Source: Blasia pusilla
Taxonomy: Eukaryota > Marchantiophyta > Marchantiopsida > Blasiales
Direction: 5' to 3'
Length of the DNA stretch: 64,000 nt
Assembly: GCA_050084515.1 (NCBI GenBank)
Contig: CM114272.1
Span: forward strand, 30,070,001 to 30,134,000
How positions within the stretch are numbered: position 1 is the first letter of the stretch; every line of letters begins with the position of its first letter. Both the position numbers and the translations under genes were made by a program. The notes below the pieces were generated by a model. The model made no database searches. It had not been told where the DNA came from and was given only the letters and a program-made list of their open reading frames with translations. Positions 52,301 to 63,915 of this stretch are shown piece after piece.

Positions 52301-52440
52301 GAGACTATTATTTTAAGTTAAAGTTGAGAAAACTGAAAAACTTCAATGGAGAAGCCCCAGAAGAGAAAATGAAATAAAATACGCAAAATTAAATAAAATA
52401 GAGCTTTGTTTAATTTGGGTATAGCTGGATGATTGATTGA
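49400..52440. other. AT-rich non-coding module W (second copy)
   Basis: Collinear with 18,880-23,090 but shortened by many deletions. The frames at 49,512-49,883 and 50,882-51,106 are not matched by open frames in the first copy. No gene seen. Confidence 0.65.
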
Positions 52441-52692
52441 AGCACCTCCCAAGTCATTTATTTACAGTTGGCAGCTCTGCCCACATTTTGAAAGCGGATA
52501 TCTGCTACCCGTTTTAGAAAGCGGATATCTGTTACCCGGTGAGTACTACTAACCTCGGGCGCTGAGGTGGCACGAAAGGATATCTGTTACCCGGTGAGTA
52601 CTGACCTCGGGCGCTGAGGTGGCACGAAAGGACATTGATAGCCCCACCAACGCCGCCGCCGCCGCCGTCCTCCAATCGAACACCGCAGATTA
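52440..52692 (+). pseudogene. Leader and start of the glyoxalase-like gene (copy V4)
   Basis: The word GAAAGCGGATATCTG..TACCCG and the leader GGCGCTGAGGTGGCACGAAA are repeated in tandem (leader at about 52,559 and 52,610), unlike the single copy elsewhere. The start codon region reads ACATTGATAGCC instead of ACATTGATGGCC, so the ATG seen at 23,171 is lost, and a GCC-repeat tract follows. Cut at 52,692. Confidence 0.5.
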
Positions 52693-53115
52693 TCACCGCA
52701 TGCAACGGCCTCGAAATCTTTCAATGGAACCAGGTCTTTCAATGCATCCGCGTTGTAGCAACGTCAAGAAGCTAGCTAGGATTTCATATCCTGCTTCTGC
52801 TGGAAGCTGGTGAACGTGTCCTGAATGCGCAAGCCCTTTTGAGTCTTGGCTCTGACCGTGGCTGCCGTTGTACATGTGTCTATACACTTCTGCAGTACTC
52901 CATCGACTGAAGGTATGCGATGATTGATGGAGAGCAAGGACGCCGCGTAGGTGTGGGCTGCGAGCAGTCCATTTTGCAGCTCCATGTTCCTCAATGTACA
53001 TGTGTTTCAAACCTGATATCGGATTGAATAGCGAGTGGACACCCTGTCCTCGCAGATCGTTGTACTCGACTTTCAATCGTGTTATAAAATCTGGTTCTGA
53101 AGGAAGCTCCCTCAT
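52693..53115 (-). pseudogene. Unidentified protein-coding remnant, single copy
   Basis: 140 open codons begin MRELPSEPDFITRLKVEYND and LRGQGVHSLFNPISG. An overlapping frame (52,776-52,994) continues in a convincing protein style: LQNGLLAAHTYAASLLSINH, then VDGVLQKCIDTCTTAATVRA. The most economical reading is one real coding sequence with a single frameshift near 52,990. I do not recognise the family. It is not repeated elsewhere in the window, is GC-balanced unlike its neighbours, and is bounded by the V4 breakpoint, so it looks like a captured gene fragment. Confidence 0.5.
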
Positions 53116-53219
53116 GAAACTCGACGTGTTCTTTATTTTCGTCTGTGCTCGTGCTGTGGGCTCTGATCATGAAGGTGAACTAGAGTCGTTAGTTCTCGAG
53201 GAAGAATAGAGGATGGACT

Positions 53220-54080
53220 CCGAGAATATCCACTTTGGGAGCAGTGCTCGGCAAGGATTTTTATGCATACCGGTAGCTTTCAAGCAATTTTTCCATTCTA
53301 GTTGGTTTTTTTAAAATTTAACAAAGAAAACTCTCTTGTCTATGTATGGGAGGAAACCGAATAAGCACAATAGATAGGATGCTACGATAAGGGGGAGGAT
53401 GGAAAGTTGGGAGTGGAAGTAATAGCTAAAGATAGTGGAAAGGCTAGTCCCTTAGGACAAACCATAACGGAGAGAATGTGTCACGGTGGAAAGTTGGGGA
53501 GTGGATATCCTCGGAGTGGAAGTAAGATAGTGGAAAGACAAACCATACTGCCTTCTCTTGAACCGTGGAATCCATAAATGGAAAAAATATTACATGTCCC
53601 TATGGACTAGATTTCCATAGGAAACCGTACAAGCACAATAGATAGGATGCTACGATAGGAGGACCGTTGATAGGTAGTGATCTGTAGCAATCTAGTAAGG
53701 GAGAGGATGTCTCACGGTGGAAGTTGGTAGGTAGTGATCTAGAATTGGAAGTGATAGTTGTAGAAAAGACAAACAAGATTAGGCTAAAGGTGAGGAGTCC
53801 TTACACGAGCACGTAGGTAGAAAGGCTTGTTCATAATGAACTCTAGAGCAACAAATTAGCTTTTGCTAGATGACTAGTGAACGATGTTTACTCCGGAGCC
53901 CTAGATATGGAGGATGAATCCAAGGGAAGGTACCCCTCTGGACAAGTTGCTTTTCGTAAAGTCCCATATATGGAGAACTAATCCTCTTGAATTCTTACCA
54001 AGGGGACTCTCGAGCACTAGATACTTCTCTAGATTTTAGAACTCGAGGACTTGTTACTTTCTTTTCCAGTATCTTTTAAG
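53220..54080. repeat. Non-coding module T (third copy, partial)
   Basis: Contains GATAGGATGCTACGATA twice, GGAAGTAATAGC, GGACCGTTGATAGGTAGTGA and GAACTCTAGA blocks in module T order. No gene. Confidence 0.6.
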
Positions 54081-55540
54081 CTCTAAGTAAAATAATATTA
54101 GTCCAGGCTTTATGTACTCATGGGTATACCCAATTATTTCCCACGGTGGTACTAAATTATTACACCAATGATTAGAATAGTAAATAGGTTACTTTAATGG
54201 GATTGTACGTTAGACATTGAATGTAGTAAATAGGGAATTAACCATTTAGGAAACATGCTAAATAGGTTAATTAAGGAAGACTCACTCCCACTGAGATTTC
54301 GGATTGGAAAAGAAAAAGGCTACATAGTGTTTTTTTCCTCTCTACTCATAATCCTAAGAACCAACTAAAAAAATTTTAGAGAGATAATAACACGAGAGGA
54401 TATCAAGGTGTAAGTGGTAGATGTTCGCCCTAAACATAGATATCCTAGAGGAATGAGGACTACTTTAGGTGGCAACTAGATGAACAATATGAAATTTCTA
54501 TTTTGTGTTACAATCAAAGAAAGATCAAAATTTTATCATCCAATTTTCTTTAAAATGATGGTATAAAAAAAATATCCCCCATTTGAATAATGGATCTAAA
54601 AAGGCATAAGAATCCCATAGGGAGTTTTTTTTTATATATAAGGGGGTTTTGGATTTTGGGTTGAAAATGTACAAGGTCTCAAAGTATATTACTCATGCCA
54701 TCTTGTGTTAAATATCCATTTGGATTTTATCTTCAAAACTTAAGTTAAGATTATAAATTAGTAGCTATTCTATAGTCCTCCCCCTTTTATTTAGAGTTCT
54801 ACTAATCTTATCTTTATCTACATTCTCCCCTTTTGGCTTCCATGGATGTCTAAATAAGATATCTCTCCTCATTTGGGATTAATGGTTTCCAAAATGTGGC
54901 TATTAGTTGCCAACTTAATTATCTATATTTTGATGCCTTATTGAAAATGTTCATTCTCACTTGGGCAACTAAATAAAATTACTCCTATCTATCATTAGGA
55001 GTAATTTTAGATTTAAGGAGAGTATCCAATTGGAAGGGGGAATGAATTAATGTAGATAAAAGGGAAAGTTAAATAAAGTAAATACTATTTAAATAGAGGG
55101 GGAAATTATAACCCTCTATTGAAGGGAAACTAAGTGAGAAATAGACATATGGGTGCATAGTAGAGAGCCAAAGTCAATGGAGCAAGGAAATCTACATCAC
55201 CGGAATAGATAGAGCCCAAAACTACACCACTCCATATAATGGAAGGTAAAGGTAAACAATATATAAATATAGATCAATCTAGATAGATGGAAAAATCAAT
55301 AGAGGGGGATTTAGGAGAAAACATGTAGTTATATCTTCCACACAAGTAAAAAAATCAACCCACACATACATATCGAGATCACATAATCGCCCCCTAACTT
55401 ATAGTTGGATTCCCCCAACTCCAGATAGCATATATGACATCTCTCTAACATGATCTACTATATGTATTTCGGACATATCCATTTTCCCGTGGGAACTACA
55501 TCAAGAGGGGGGGGTCAAACAAGACATATGTCACCCTAGA
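54080..55540. other. AT-rich 3' flank of gypsy copy G3; no gene seen
   Basis: Collinear with 6,545-7,930, including the direct-repeat block at 54,870-55,190. A poly-G run (GGGGGGGG) is at about 55,507. Confidence 0.6.
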
Positions 55541-55889
55541 GAACAACCATTACATACCAACATGGTGGCTGCACCCCTCGCAGATCCATACAAAATACAC
55601 CTCAAGCCTACACGTAGCACTATCAAGATCAGATCCATTTTCTCGTCCACATTTGGAAGGTGACATGGCGCATAGTTGTGCACATCATCTTTCCAAATCA
55701 CACCATCCCGTCCCTCCAACATAAGGACTCCGATCGATAATACCTCGCGTACACGTAGACTCGTGCACCCTGTAGTGATACCTAGCGTCGTGGATGCCAT
55801 GTGCTATAAATATACCTAATCTCCAAGATGAAACCTCATAATCCTTGGGAAATAACCTCCTCCACAAATGGTCGCGTACCTTACGGAAT

Positions 55890-56800
55890 CCCTATGCTAA
55901 GCAATAGCTAAGTTCTCAAAGGCCATGGGCATAACTCTACAAAAAATCTCCGCCCTATGAGAACATGCTTGTATCCACACATCTGGATCATCAAGATCTA
56001 ATACCTATGCCATGTCACGTCGAATAGCCATAGAAAAATCTAGCTCTCTCCCAAAGAGCAAAAAGTACGATGAAAATGATGCCAAGGATGCCTACCGACT
56101 GAAGCGATAACCCGTAGCAAACCATCGCAACTGTAGGTCACACTCTCTCAATTGTCTCCGCTGCAAGCCATACTTACGCAATCCTCTCTTCACCGTCTGT
56201 ACTACTCTCTCCGCCAATCTATCCACCTCATGATGATCTTTGGATGTGGTGCGGTGATCTTTCACTCCTCCTCTGATCACACAAGGCTTGAAATTCTCCC
56301 CTAAACTCACTACCCTGGTCAATCAACACCTCAGCCGATGTACCAAAGTGACTAAACACACGATCTAGAAATGCATACGCTGTTCCCTCGCTCACCTTAT
56401 CCGGTAGTGCCACCAATTCTATCCACTTAGAGAAATGCTGCATCATGACTAGCATGTACATGTGATGACGCCTTATGAATGGCAAAGGTCCCACAAAGGA
56501 TAAACTCCATTGATAACCTAACCCATAATCAGAAAAGGATGTAATTGCAGAGTAGGAGCATTGAAGAATGCTCGCACTCAGTCATATACCATATATTTCG
56601 CCACAAACTGTTGTACCCCGTACGCATGTTGCGCCACCAAAATTGAACCCATAGTAAGATGTAAGTACGCTTTATTCCAAAATTTCCCAACTCCTCATAA
56701 GCATGTCGCACTGCACGTGCTTTCTCGGAAGGATGAGTTGCCACTCGTATCCTACCATCTCCCTACACCCCCAAAATATGAATCTCTTCCCACTTGAACC
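55890..56800 (-). pseudogene. Gypsy integrase remnant (G3)
   Basis: 56,228-56,494 has GPLPFIRRHHMYMLVMMQHF, KVSEGTAYAFLDRVFSHFGT and VLIDQGSEFRGEF. 56,092-56,322 carries DHHEVDRLAERVVQTVKRGL with the catalytic Glu. 56,529-56,744 holds the zinc-binding region (RHAYEELGNFGIKRTY). Frames differ between blocks. Confidence 0.82.
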
Positions 56801-57400
56801 TCCTAGCTCCCTAGCACTTAACGTGCTTACTATGATGCCAATACGCAAGAACTCCACAACCTCTATGTCGTCATGGATATCACGACCACCTCTCGCCTCC
56901 TCACTGACCTCCGGATCCAAAGACTCATCATCCGACCCCACCCCTAGAGTCACCACCTGTGGTTGACCTACCATAGTCAACCAACAAAGATAGGCAAATG
57001 CATGCCAACCGGGCACTATCTCCTCATCACTCTCTCCGTGCCAGTGAGCTCCTGTGTCGTCTCTCTGACTCACACATTGAATACGACTCAACCTATCTAT
57101 ATCTTAGTTCAGCCGACCTAGCCTATGAACTACTTCGAATTCATACTCATCTAGTAATAGAGCCCATCTCGAAAGCTTTCCCGTAAGCTTGTCGAACTCC
57201 ATCAACCATCTCAACGGTTGATGATCAATGATAAGTGTGAAAGGGTAAGTAAATAGATAGCACGTGAAGTGTGACTTGGCCCACACTACAACTAAGCATT
57301 CTCCATCGTAGGAGCTATATCTCGCCTCTGCAATGTTGTTCGATCGGCTCGCGTAAGCTACAACGAACTCCCTCTCTTCGTCATCCCTCTAAGTAAGCAC
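56672..57400 (-). pseudogene. Gypsy RNase H and linker (G3)
   Basis: 57,104-57,286 holds LIIDHQPLRWLMEFDKLTGK and RLGRLN. 56,672-57,091 continues with a 139-codon linker frame (ESDEEIVPGWHAFAYLCWLT, DDESLDPEVSEEARGGRDIH). Confidence 0.78.
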
Positions 57401-57439
57401 TGTTACTAGATCCAACATATTCCAACCCGTATGTAGTTG

Positions 57440-58370
57440 GAATGGGCGCACTAATGTCGGTCTGTAAAAAAAGGGTGAGGGCGTCAACTGTCCTTGAGCT
57501 CTTGAAATGCTCGCTCCGATCATCTCCCTAGAGCCAAACCTGATCAAGTCGTTAGCAAGGTCAAAAAATTCGTGATCGCACTAAAATCCTTGACATACCA
57601 TCAATAGAAGTTTGCCCGCCTTAAAATGATCGGACTTGACTCACATCTCTAGGGCGTGGAATCTGCATAATAGCCTCTACTTTGCGTCTACAAAACACCT
57701 AATCCACTCGCAGTATATGGTGTGTCCCAAGTATTCAATTTGCTCTTGAAAGAATCTGCCCTTGCATGATATAACTTCACTCCATGTAATTACAATCACT
57801 GAAACACCTCCTCTAGATGCCACTCATGCTCTTCAACCATAAGACTAAACATAAGAATATCATCTATGTAACATTGTACAAAATCCAAGACACCTAGAAT
57901 CCTCCATTACTCTCTAAAACTCTGCAAGCGCATTCTTCAACCCAAATGGTAAGAACTGCCACTGATACAAGAAATCTCTCCAAAATCGATCTATCCCCAA
58001 GAATGTTTTCTTCTTCCTACCCTCCAATCTGATAGGAAGTCGATCATAGCCAAAGACAGGGATCTAAAGTACCGAAGATCTTTGCATACCCTACGGCATC
58101 AAAGACCTCCTCAAGATTAGGTATGGTTGATCTCCACACATCTATCTATCCGCCCAATTGCAGGTATATCCTTCTTTGCCGGCATGACTATGGCGATGCT
58201 TATTTCCCATGCGATAACTCCACAAGTCGTGCCTCCAACAAGTCCTCACTCCCGCTTTCGAATCAAGGCTCGCTCCATATCGAATACAGAGGATCAACAA
58301 AAGATCAGCATACCATTAGCTAACTCAATGTATCCCGGGACCCTTCAATGAATCCAAGTCTCTTATCAAG
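57440..58370 (-). pseudogene. Gypsy reverse transcriptase remnant (G3)
   Basis: Heavily decayed. On the minus strand the YIDDI box is readable near 57,855-57,870 and the palm entry near 58,070-58,240; alignment to the G5 reverse transcriptase is collinear. The element copy G2 lacks almost all of this. Confidence 0.65.
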
Positions 58371-58639
58371 GTAAAACAACTAACATGCCTTTTTAGAAAT
58401 CTATGAACCTGTTGCCGCTCACCTCCTCCAACTTGAGATCTATCATAGACTCCTTAGTTTCCATCATGGCCTCACTCGGAGAAGACGCAACCTCCACTTT
58501 TGGTTGCTATATGGCAACCCTAGCCATCTCATAATAACCATTCCACTTTGACCTCCTACACCATGCTCTATATCCAAAAATGAGCATATGTTGCTTTGGC
58601 CGCTCGCACTCTCCACTCAGAATCGTCCCAAGAAGTCCA

Positions 58640-59550
58640 TGAGTGCTTATCTCTCCTCGTCTCATCCCCAACTAATGCTAGTACTGGACCTTATAGACAA
58701 TGCTCCAACTCGTGGAGGTATAGCAGTATAGATGGCACTCGATGTGTCTATGCTCACCATACATAGACTGACAATTCATGTGAGACAGTTGAGGTCCATT
58801 ACCTACCCCAACACTGTCTCGTAATACCTCGGTCACATACTTGGCACCGCCAGTAGTTCCCATAGCGAATCCCATCGCATGCTCGCTCATCGGTGTAGGC
58901 TCCTTTAATGGTTGGGTCACCTCATCCCAAATCATCATGCCTAGCCATGGGATCTCATGAAAACCATGGGATACTCGGAAGCCACCAACGAGGTAAGGCT
59001 GCCTCAACTTCCCCACCCTATTGGCCATCACCAACAATGGTCTATCATCGCGGCGTTATCACTTGATGCGCGACGATGATTTTGGGCTCAAGATCGACGT
59101 CTTGAGCCCAAAATAGCATCCATTGTGAGATGTGGTGCTCTCTCGACTCCACGTATGTTTGACTCAATACCTATGATAGTACTAGGTTCGTCCACCATAA
59201 TCGTGGACGGTGAGTGCATGATCCAACTCTCACTACATATAATAATACAACAGATCCCAACTAGGACCTTACGTGATGCACACTCGTCATCACACGTGCA
59301 CGAGTGTCTCCCAACAACAACACGTTCTCCAAAATATACATCAGAGAACATGTCGGACTCTCTTGTGTCGCACTACTCAAAAGGTCTCCCAAAATATTCC
59401 TGATCTTGGATCCTGCAATCCAAACCCACAGCCAGTTGATGAATGACCCTCACATAACTATCGAGCCATCACGAAATGAATGGTGCCAACTCTATCCAGA
59501 TCATACGCCCCCACCAAAGTGATATCCTCGTGCTATAGTGCTATAGATAC
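58640..59550 (-). pseudogene. C5-cytosine DNA methyltransferase-like domain remnant (G3)
   Basis: Minus-strand blocks in order. Near 59,540-59,400: LVGAYDLDRVGTIHFVMA, then the PCQ position mutated to LCE, then GLQDPRSGIFWET. At 59,344-59,300: MYILENVLLLGDT (motif VI). At 59,040-58,780: GFRVSHGFHE, GMMIWDEV and EHAMGFAMGTTGGAKYV, the C-terminal block. The loss of the catalytic-loop Cys-Gln pairing and frame changes make it inactive. Together with G2 and G5 it defines a conserved polyprotein domain rather than a chance insertion. A hairpin at 59,079-59,114 interrupts it. Confidence 0.72.
59079..59114. repeat. Fold-back hairpin in the G3 methyltransferase, 14-bp stem
   Basis: ATTTTGGGCTCAAG and CTTGAGCCCAAAAT flank an 8-nt spacer. 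G2 has only the second orientation at the matching place (near 10,175-10,195), so the first arm is an inverted copy. Confidence 0.85.
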
Positions 59551-59559
59551 CTACAACAA

Positions 59560-60790
59560 ATGAGGATTTTCTAGATCAATCTCACTACGCGACGTAATAA
59601 CGGCCGCGCGGTTTTATGTAAAGTAAGTAATATGCCCACCTATAACACCGTAACTAATCCCTCCTTAAAAATCAAACACCCTAACACCTTCAAACACCCT
59701 AACCTTCGGGGGCCTACCACACGACTACTATGGCTCCAATCTGATCGGGTGCGGGTTCAAGGGCAAGGCGGGAAGGCTTAGAGTTAATTGGGGCTAACCG
59801 CGGGCAAGCACGCGCCGACTCAAGGCTAATTCGGCTCTCGGCGGGCAAGCTCCTAGTGGGTAGGTGCGGGCTCTTCACGGCTAGACTAGAGTGTTTGGTA
59901 GAAATCTTGTTGGGTTGGTTTGAAGAACCCTTGGTATAGATAGGACACCCAAATGAGCTTCTGGAATAAATTTTCAATATCAAGGGTAGACGGCCTTGCT
60001 GAGTTCTGAGCTTCTTTGCCGGTTCTCTCATCATAGGTAATCTTGTTCATATGCGGTCAATTTCAGATCTTTCTTCTCAAGACGGTCACATTTGGTCCTT
60101 AGTATTAGCAAGAGAAAACGAAAGGTATCGTGTATTTGTTTTCTGATTTTCATGTAGAATAATCGGTGCTCGGGCGAAGACTAGGGCCTTGAAAGCCTCC
60201 GGATGTACTTTTTCATGGTACTTTGAAGTCCAAAGGGAGGGTTAGTAACAAGGCAATCCATTATGAATGCTACAATAAATGCTAAAGAAACTCCTGATAC
60301 TCATGTAACGTTTGAAAATCACAATAGCATAAAAATCCAAAGTAAATCCAAACCATGATTATGCACTTAATCTCCAACTACAACTTAAAATTTGCTATAT
60401 GCACATGCAAACACAAAAGTGTCCATCTAATTTGGTGCTTGAATTGTATCGCACAATTCCATCAACCTTGAATCTTATGCTTCTTGAAATCCATGGATAG
60501 TTGATGAGGATCTGCACACATGCCTACTTAGCTCTACACATTTGTAGCAAATACATGTTAAGGACGATGAACTGAAGATTTCACAAAACATCCAACTTGG
60601 AGTTGCCATCAACAAGTTCGCACGTGCCAAATACATAAATGGATAAGAACCTCTTGGCTTTGAATTTGAATCGTCGAAGCAAGAAGGGCTCCACAATCCT
60701 AAACGATCCGAGGGGGCCGGGATCGGAAATAGGAAGCGCAGCTGAAATGCAAGAGTGCGTGAAGGAGACTCAGCTGAGGAATCCCAAGTT
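59560..60790. other. Shared non-coding stretch right of G3
   Basis: Collinear with 10,600-11,590 with indels; contains the landmark TAGAATAATCGGTGCTCGGG at about 60,155. No gene supported. Confidence 0.5.
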
Positions 60791-60829
60791 CTCATCATCA
60801 TCATGTGATCGCACATGATGATGATGGAA

Positions 60830-61290
60830 CGATCAACGAGATCTGCGTGTGGGGACTACGAGCAAAGCGCTGGCCAGCTGCCTCCATGGTATGGAAAAGT
60901 AGTGTTCGTAACTCATATCCGGTGCGTACGAATTGAAGTATTGAAGTATTGAAGAGCGGCATATCGAGCAAAGCCGCCGTCGTTAATGTTCATTCTCCAT
61001 ATCCAAGGTGTGGGTCGACGAGCGGAAAGTCGAACAAAGGGCTTCTTGCTCTCTCGATATAGAGAAAAAGAGTGTCCATCCTCCATACCCAGAGTGGATC
61101 GAAGAGAGCGGACAGTCGAGCAAGATCATACCTAGCTCCCTTGGCAGCATAGAAAACTGTAGGGTTCATCCTCCATAAGCAGTGAGGATTGTAGAGCTGC
61201 ATATCGAGATAAGCGCTAGCTCCTTAGCTTCGTCCCGAGCAAAAGCGTGTGTTTGCCCTCCATATCCCATGTGGATCTATGAGCGGAAAA
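60830..61290 (+). repeat. Degenerate tandem array (H array, third copy, shortened)
   Basis: Joins at about 60,895 directly to sequence matching 12,465 onward, so roughly 0.75 kb of the array is deleted relative to the first copy. Confidence 0.7.
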
Positions 61291-63090
61291 GTGTCGTGTC
61301 TTGAAAGGAATTCTCCCATAATAATATTAAACTCCCAATGATGCTTCTCGCTGCATGTAACATTTAAACTATTTTCTTGCCCATAATAATAAATATAAGA
61401 TGCACGATGTTTGGAATAAAAAGCTTTGAAGGGCTGTCTGCAATAAAAAAGGCACTCTCCATTTTCCAAGTTCCAACAGAGCGCGGCAAATGGAGCAAAA
61501 TCTAAAACCTACGTGCCATGGAAGGTATGTAATGTTCATCCTCCATATTCCATGTGGATTAGAGAGTCTCGACGCTAAATAAAAATTAAATGTTCCTCTT
61601 CTCAAAATGTGCATATTAGAAAGTGTCCAAACAAACCATGGTTACTAAGTTATTGTCTTGAAATGTACTTTACAATTTGATCGTTGTTGGGATATTAGTA
61701 AACCCTAGTTAGCCATTCGTAATGCCCTAATCCTATGAAGTGCTTCACTAGGATCTTCATGCTCATGAATAATTAATATTTTGGATGTACAATTAGTGGG
61801 AAATAATAGGCAGCTAGTGCAAAGGCTACTTTAGTTTCCTCCAAGGATTGGGGGACTATTCCCCAAAGCCACACAATTATTATTTTGAGGAGTTATCTAG
61901 CTTACGGGTCTCAGTAGTAGTTCTTAGAGACATAAATCGGGACATGTCTATCTACCCTTGATAGGAGGGAGAGATCTGAGGGTGCGAAAGCTATACCCCG
62001 AATCTAAGGAGAAAAAGGTACTCCCCAAGCCACAAAATCTATGGTATGGAGTGGTTAGACCAGCATGTAATTATTGTGCAACGATAATTGCGTTTAAAGA
62101 GGACTTATCTAATGGAAGGGTCTCTCTACAGTAGATAGGGGGAGATATCCGAGGGTGCAAGTTAGTGGGAAGTAATAGAGGGTTGATATTCCCGGAGTGG
62201 AACCAGGTGGATATCCTCGGAAGTTGAAGTAATAGCATAAGACAATGTAAAGGCTAGTCCCTCATGACTCTTGAATCCTGGACTCTAAAACCTAAACCTG
62301 AAAACATACATACATAGACATGTCCATCAGGAGGACATGTCTACGCGGGTGTATGTATGTTTGAGGAGAAAACCGTTCAGCAAGACCGTTCAGCAAGAAG
62401 GAGGACCGTTGATAGGTAGTGATCTAGATTGGGAAGTAATAGCAATAGATAAGGAAGAGGACGCCTTACGTTGATAGGACATAAGTAGATAAGGAATAGG
62501 ACACCTCACGGAGGACCGTTGATAGGTCACGTGTGGTAGTGATTCAGACAAGGAAGTAATAGCCATAGATGATCTAGACTGTGCACGAGCGGGAAGTAGT
62601 AGCAATAAACAAGTGAAAGCGGAAGGTTAGTCTAAAGGTGAGGAAACCGTACTCCGTGGTGCGGAGTCCTTACAATAGCACGTAGATAGGAAAGGCTTGT
62701 TCATAATGAACCTAGACCAACCAATGAGCAATCCATACTCCTTGAAAGAGCTTTTGACCAATGGAGCTAACTGTCAACGATTAGTGAATGCCGTGTACAC
62801 TTCACTTTTTTCTTACTTTTGTGATACTATATTAGATGAGGACTGAGGTGCGTGTGACCCTAGATACGGAGTATGAATCCAAGGGAAGGTACTCCTCAGT
62901 GCAAGTTATGAGATGCTTTTCGGTAAAGTCCCATTATGAGATGCTTTTCGTAAAGTCCCAGACATGGAGAACTAATCCTTGGAAGTCCTACCAAGGGAAC
63001 TCTTGAGCACTAGATACGGACGGAAGGATATGGGACGTAGCTTTCAGGAACTTGAGGACGTGTTACTTAATTTCTTTATTTTCTAGTAAG
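61290..63090. repeat. Non-coding module T and preceding spacer (fourth copy)
   Basis: Collinear with 12,830-14,570. A tandem pair of AACCGTTCAGCAAG lies near 62,380. No gene. Confidence 0.65.
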
Positions 63091-63420
63091 TTTACTCATT
63101 TGGGATTTCTGGTCTCCATAATGTGGCTATCAGTAGCCAACTTAATTTTCTATCTCATTATGTCTTGTTGACAATGTTCCTTCTCACTTGGGCAACTAGC
63201 TTCTTCCTACCTATGGCTAGGAGTAATTTCAGATTTGAGGAGGGGAGCCAATTGTGAAGGGGAATGAATTAATGTAGATAAAAGGGAAAGTTAAATAAAG
63301 TGAATACTAAAAAAATGGAGGGGAAATTTATGACCCTCTATTGAAGGGAAACTAAGAGAGAATTAGAAACATGGGTGCATCATAGGGAGACAAAGTCAAT
63401 GGAGCTCGAGGACAAACTAT
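63090..63420. repeat. Dispersed direct repeat (same family as 7240-7575)
   Basis: Matches 14,570-14,900 closely and, in combination with 54,870-55,190, brackets the G3 gypsy copy. Confidence 0.4.
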
Positions 63421-63539
63421 ATCCCTAGATGTACGGTAAATCAAGGAATCAGTTGTTTTCCTCTATGACATGAACTAGAGCTCGAACAAAGAGCTTAGCC
63501 TTTCTCCACTCTGAAATCCAAGATCAAGTTCTTGTTATG

Positions 63540-63915
63540 GAAAGACAGAAACTACAAATTGTACCGTAACTACCTCTAGAAAGGCTTCCAGAAAGTTTGA
63601 TTACCGTAACCACCTCTGTAAAGGCTTCCAGAAAGTTTGATGCTATGGGAAACGTTTCTGAAATCCTTTCACGTCCCTTCATTCGGAAATTCTTGACTGA
63701 TGCTTCAGATCTAGAGAGTGTAGAGCACCCTCGCCTACTGAGGTCTAGAATGGAAAGCAGATATGAGTCAAATGGGATTAGGCACAGGTAGAAGTGACAA
63801 TCAGATCTGATGGCACATACAGAATGAATGATAGGAGGCATGCAGCTAACAGATCCAAATGTGCAAAAGTTCTTGAAGAAGATGGTGAAGCCACCGAGAG
63901 CTGAAACAAACGCGG
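63540..63915 (+). pseudogene. Conserved exon remnants (third copy)
   Basis: Longest open version: 63,597-63,791 gives 64 codons including NVSEILSRPFIRKFLTDASD and LLRSRMES. The second block VTIRSDGTYRMNDRRHAANR starts at about 63,798 and ends in LEEDGEATES. The upstream 50-bp tandem duplication seen at 15.03 kb is here too (63,565-63,640), so it predates the segmental duplication. Confidence 0.45.

Larger units (their letters stand above)
55540..59560 (-). mobile_element. Ty3/gypsy fragment G3 with methyltransferase remnant
   Basis: Direct counterpart of G2 but longer: minus-strand order methyltransferase (59,545-58,680), linker (58,680-58,380), reverse transcriptase (58,370-57,440), RNase H (57,400-57,000), linker, integrase (56,800-55,890), 3' region. 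It shows that the G1-G3 family had the methyltransferase directly upstream of RT, as in G5, although its integrase is only about 60% like that of G5 by eye. No gag or protease visible. Inactive. Confidence 0.87.

Noticed and set aside
59580-59640. Methyltransferase motif I in G3
   Set aside because: Expected just upstream of the readable blocks, but the sequence here has diverged or been replaced and no DLFGG-like block could be read.
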